From Verrucomicrobiota bacterium (GTDB lineage Bacteria > Verrucomicrobiota > Verrucomicrobiia > Limisphaerales > Fontisphaeraceae), in NCBI GenBank assembly GCA_037139415.1, contig JBAXGN010000003.1:1-64000 (forward strand): a stretch of DNA of 64,000 bases, in the 5' to 3' direction. The translations under genes and the position numbers were made by a program. Each line of letters begins with the position of its first letter. The stretch's first letter is position 1. The notes beneath the pieces are model-generated. The model did not search any database. It saw only the letters and a list, made by a program, of their open reading frames with translations, and was not told the DNA's origin. This document shows, piece by piece, positions 62,167 through 64,000 of this stretch.

Positions 62167-62587
62167 GCTTCAAACTGTTACAAAACTAAAAGTACAGTCA
62201 ATTGCCCATGTTTGCAACACGATTTTCGGTATTATTCATGCTTTTTTGATCCATAAACGGATTCGCTTCGCCCTGTTATAATAACTTCTTATCACACCTG
62301 TTCAGGGCTACATGAACCAAACTGCCCCCCCCCTCCAAATTTTACGGGTATATTGACAAAATTTGCGTTAGAAAATTCACAATCCAGTTAGCTTGGCTAA
62401 TTTACCAGATGAATTTTATTCCCACCGGATGAGATCGCCCACCTTCCCTACCAGAAAACACCGGTCTGGCGCAGAAGGAACGCCTTAACTGGCCATATTG
62501 GCAGGTAAAGGTGGCCACCAAACATGCCAAATTACCATCCGTGATTTTAGCGGGCATTCAAGCTTCGCCCCTGCGCGACGGGTTGTT
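62167..62587. other. intergenic region upstream of the exopolysaccharide operon
   Basis: About 420 bases with no gene. It is AT-rich in the half next to 62167, where promoters for the minus-strand operon should lie. No terminator with a T tract, operator or repeat was recognised with confidence. Confidence 0.4.
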
Positions 62588-63613
62588 TTAGCGAATCACC
62601 GGGCGCAATACCATATTCCGGTAATCTATGCTCGAATGGTCGCCTTGCAGGTAAATAGGGCCGGGCTTTGACACATCCGAGGTGAGCGCGCCGCCAGTGC
62701 AGCCAAGTACCGGATGGTTATCAATGATTTTCTGGCCGTTGAGGATCACGGTTAAATGACGGTCCACCAAGGTAATATCCATGGTTTGCCACTCGCCGAC
62801 CGGTTTTTCCGCCGATACGGTGGGGCAAATGCGGCTGTAGAGGGCACCCATATTGTGCGGGTCAAGCGGCTTGCCGTAGCTATCGAGCACCTGAATTTCA
62901 TAGATGCCGCGCAGATAAATGCCACTGTTGCTGCCTTTTAGCGTGCGTACCTCGGTGGTTAGATTGAAATCTTCAAATTCCGCCTCGGTGCGAATATTGC
63001 CATAACTCTTGTGCGGTTTGCCTTCCTCTTGGACTGGGCGGTTCATCAACACCCCGTCCGCCACGCTCCAGCCATTCGCATTGTTGGGGTTGATCAACCG
63101 CCAGCCGGTCAGGTCCTTCCCATTCATCAGGGCAATCGGCGCGCCAAACTTGACTTTGGCAAGGTCCGGTTTGGCCGGCAGGGGCGGAACGCGTTTGCCG
63201 GTGAATTCCGCGCGACCAAACTCCTTGCCGTCTTCCCCGACTTTCACGGTTACCAGTTTCATGTCATCGCCGGACAGCTTGGCCGTGATGGTTTCGGTGA
63301 CCTTGGTCTTTTTCTCTTTGCCAGTGGCGTCCTTCTTCTTCTGTTCACTGACGCGTTTGACAACCAACGCATCGTCCGCCACCTCCACGCTGGTCACGGG
63401 CAACACGCTGCCGCCCCCCCAAAGGAGACTGCCTTTGAGTTTACCATCCTTTTCCTCGACGCCCAACCAGCCAGCGCCACCGCCCGGGATGGTCAGCGCC
63501 CAATAACCCTTGAAGGGAGTGTCCGCCGCGAAGGCGGTTGCCCCAACTGCCAGTAAAGCACCGGCCATCAGGCCGCCGATTCGTTGAGTCCAGAATTTCA
63601 TATTTTGATTCAA
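62588..63613 (-). CDS. secreted DUF1080 (3-keto-disaccharide hydrolase family) protein
   Basis: A 341-residue protein with a signal peptide (GGLMAGALLAVGATAFAAD); the ATG at 63601 (MKFWTQ) is a likely alternative start to 63613. Residues about 25-140 form a beta-rich leader domain. Residues about 150-341 match DUF1080: ALMNGKDLTGWRL, WSVADGVLM, GNIRTEAEFEDFNL, GSNSGIYLRGIYEIQVLDS, then GEWQTMDITLVDRHLTVILNG and IYLQGDHSSIDYRN. Family members bind or hydrolyse carbohydrates and are very abundant in Verrucomicrobiota and Planctomycetota. It stands alone between the exopolysaccharide operon and tRNA-Leu. Confidence 0.9.
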   Translation of the reverse strand: MNQNMKFWTQRIGGLMAGALLAVGATAFAADTPFKGYWALTIPGGGAGWLGVEEKDGKLKGSLLWGGGSVLPVTSVEVADDALVVKRVSEQKKKDATGKEKKTKVTETITAKLSGDDMKLVTVKVGEDGKEFGRAEFTGKRVPPLPAKPDLAKVKFGAPIALMNGKDLTGWRLINPNNANGWSVADGVLMNRPVQEEGKPHKSYGNIRTEAEFEDFNLTTEVRTLKGSNSGIYLRGIYEIQVLDSYGKPLDPHNMGALYSRICPTVSAEKPVGEWQTMDITLVDRHLTVILNGQKIIDNHPVLGCTGGALTSDVSKPGPIYLQGDHSSIDYRNMVLRPVIR

Positions 63614-63681
63614 TTATTGACGCACAACCACACCTGCGCATTCAAACGCATAGCCGTCCCAATAGTTTTTTACTGAACACC

Positions 63682-63766
63682 TGGTGGGCACGACAGGACT
63701 TGAACCTGCACGGATTTCTCCACGGGATCCTAAGTCCCGCGCGTCTGCCAATTCCGCCACATGCCC
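63682..63766 (-). tRNA. tRNA-Leu (UAG)
   Basis: An 85-nt class II tRNA on the minus strand with an encoded CCA (63682-63684). The acceptor stem GGGCATG pairs with CGTGCCC (one G-T). The D-arm reads GGCGGAATTGGCAGACGC, the anticodon loop CTTAGGA gives anticodon UAG (Leu, CUA codons), a variable arm is present, and the T-arm contains GGTTCAAGTCC. Confidence 0.95.
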
Positions 63767-64000
63767 GGCCAAAGAGGGAATTTCCCGCTTTTGCGGGCAC
63801 AAGTCAAGCGCTGCCAAGCCGAATGCAATACGATTACTGCCAAGTCGGTGGGATAGAAAATATCATTAGCCGCGAAAAGGCTCAAAAATCGCAAAAAATG
63901 AATGCTTGTGTAGGTTAAGTTACGGACTTATCAGTAAGCCCGAAGGCCATTTGCCGTGCATTGAACCAACTGAATGAAACCACGAGGGACAGGCCGATAC

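Noticed and set aside
63614-63817. 67-codon minus-strand ORF over tRNA-Leu
   Set aside because: Its GHVAELADARDLGSRG-type sequence is the usual false translation of tRNA-Leu.

Overview
The window looks like a chromosomal segment from an environmental Verrucomicrobiota bacterium (Pedosphaera/Limisphaerales-like). This is inferred from gene families (DUF1080, DUF4097, SGNH and carbohydrate esterases, many multiheme cytochromes with NHL-repeat proteins) and from characteristic short palindromic repeats. It was not tested by phylogeny. Gene density is high, most genes sit in short operons with ATGA-type overlaps, and two bona fide RNA genes are present: tmRNA at 28669-29020 and tRNA-Leu(UAG) at 63682-63766. 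Layout: 1-600 is a non-coding cluster of palindromes. 642-3400 (minus) carries a WYL-type HTH regulator, a truncated PPDK-like protein and a Cys-based phosphatase. 3533-19058 (plus) is a compact island of about 15.5 kb that resembles a signalling or conflict (defence) system. In order it encodes a ClpP/crotonase-like protein, a STAND NTPase with kinesin-light-chain-type TPRs, a small helical protein, a GNAT-like protein, a PD-(D/E)XK nuclease-like protein, an HELGH metallopeptidase, a zinc-ribbon protein, an unknown protein, a membrane protein with a variant FHA domain, a vWA protein, a Ser/Thr kinase ending in the same variant FHA domain, a zinc-ribbon/FHA protein, a calcineurin-like phosphatase, a vWA-TerD protein, and a zinc-ribbon/HhH/membrane protein that breaks off inside its first WD40 blade. 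A VapBC-like toxin-antitoxin pair follows. 20148-28130 holds a small siroheme sulfite/nitrite reductase-like protein, a secreted carbohydrate-esterase operon, a domesticated transposase-like domain protein and an SGNH hydrolase. 28168-29020 has an IS256 remnant and tmRNA. 29127-39027 (minus) encodes a DUF4097 beta-solenoid protein, an NHL/Ig-like protein, a B12-binding radical SAM enzyme, the cytochrome c biogenesis proteins CcsA and ResB, and a 13-heme cytochrome. 39811-51491 (plus) has an Rrf2 regulator, then a 4-heme cytochrome, two NHL propellers, a small lipoprotein, a large outer-membrane barrel, a 12-heme cytochrome, and a 1332-residue protein that joins a DUF6079/PglY-like AAA domain to a cytochrome b membrane domain and 23 CXXCH motifs. 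Together these look like a porin-cytochrome conduit for extracellular electron transfer. 51608-53533 holds an IS630 remnant and an ECF sigma/anti-sigma-like/CpxP-like set. 53530-62166 is an exopolysaccharide locus (Wzy/ligase, Wzc, Wza, outer-membrane barrel, secreted protein). A DUF1080 protein and tRNA-Leu close the window. Main points of interest: (1) the kinase-vWA-FHA-TerD-STAND island, whose three variant FHA domains share an EQF signature; (2) the AAA/cytochrome b/23-heme fusion; (3) a palindromic element built on tandem GATTGCG heptamers, found in frame in three neighbouring genes (CcsA, ResB and the NHL protein), reading SAIRNPQSAI each time and apparently joining ResB to a lipoprotein. 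It recalls the Rickettsia palindromic elements.
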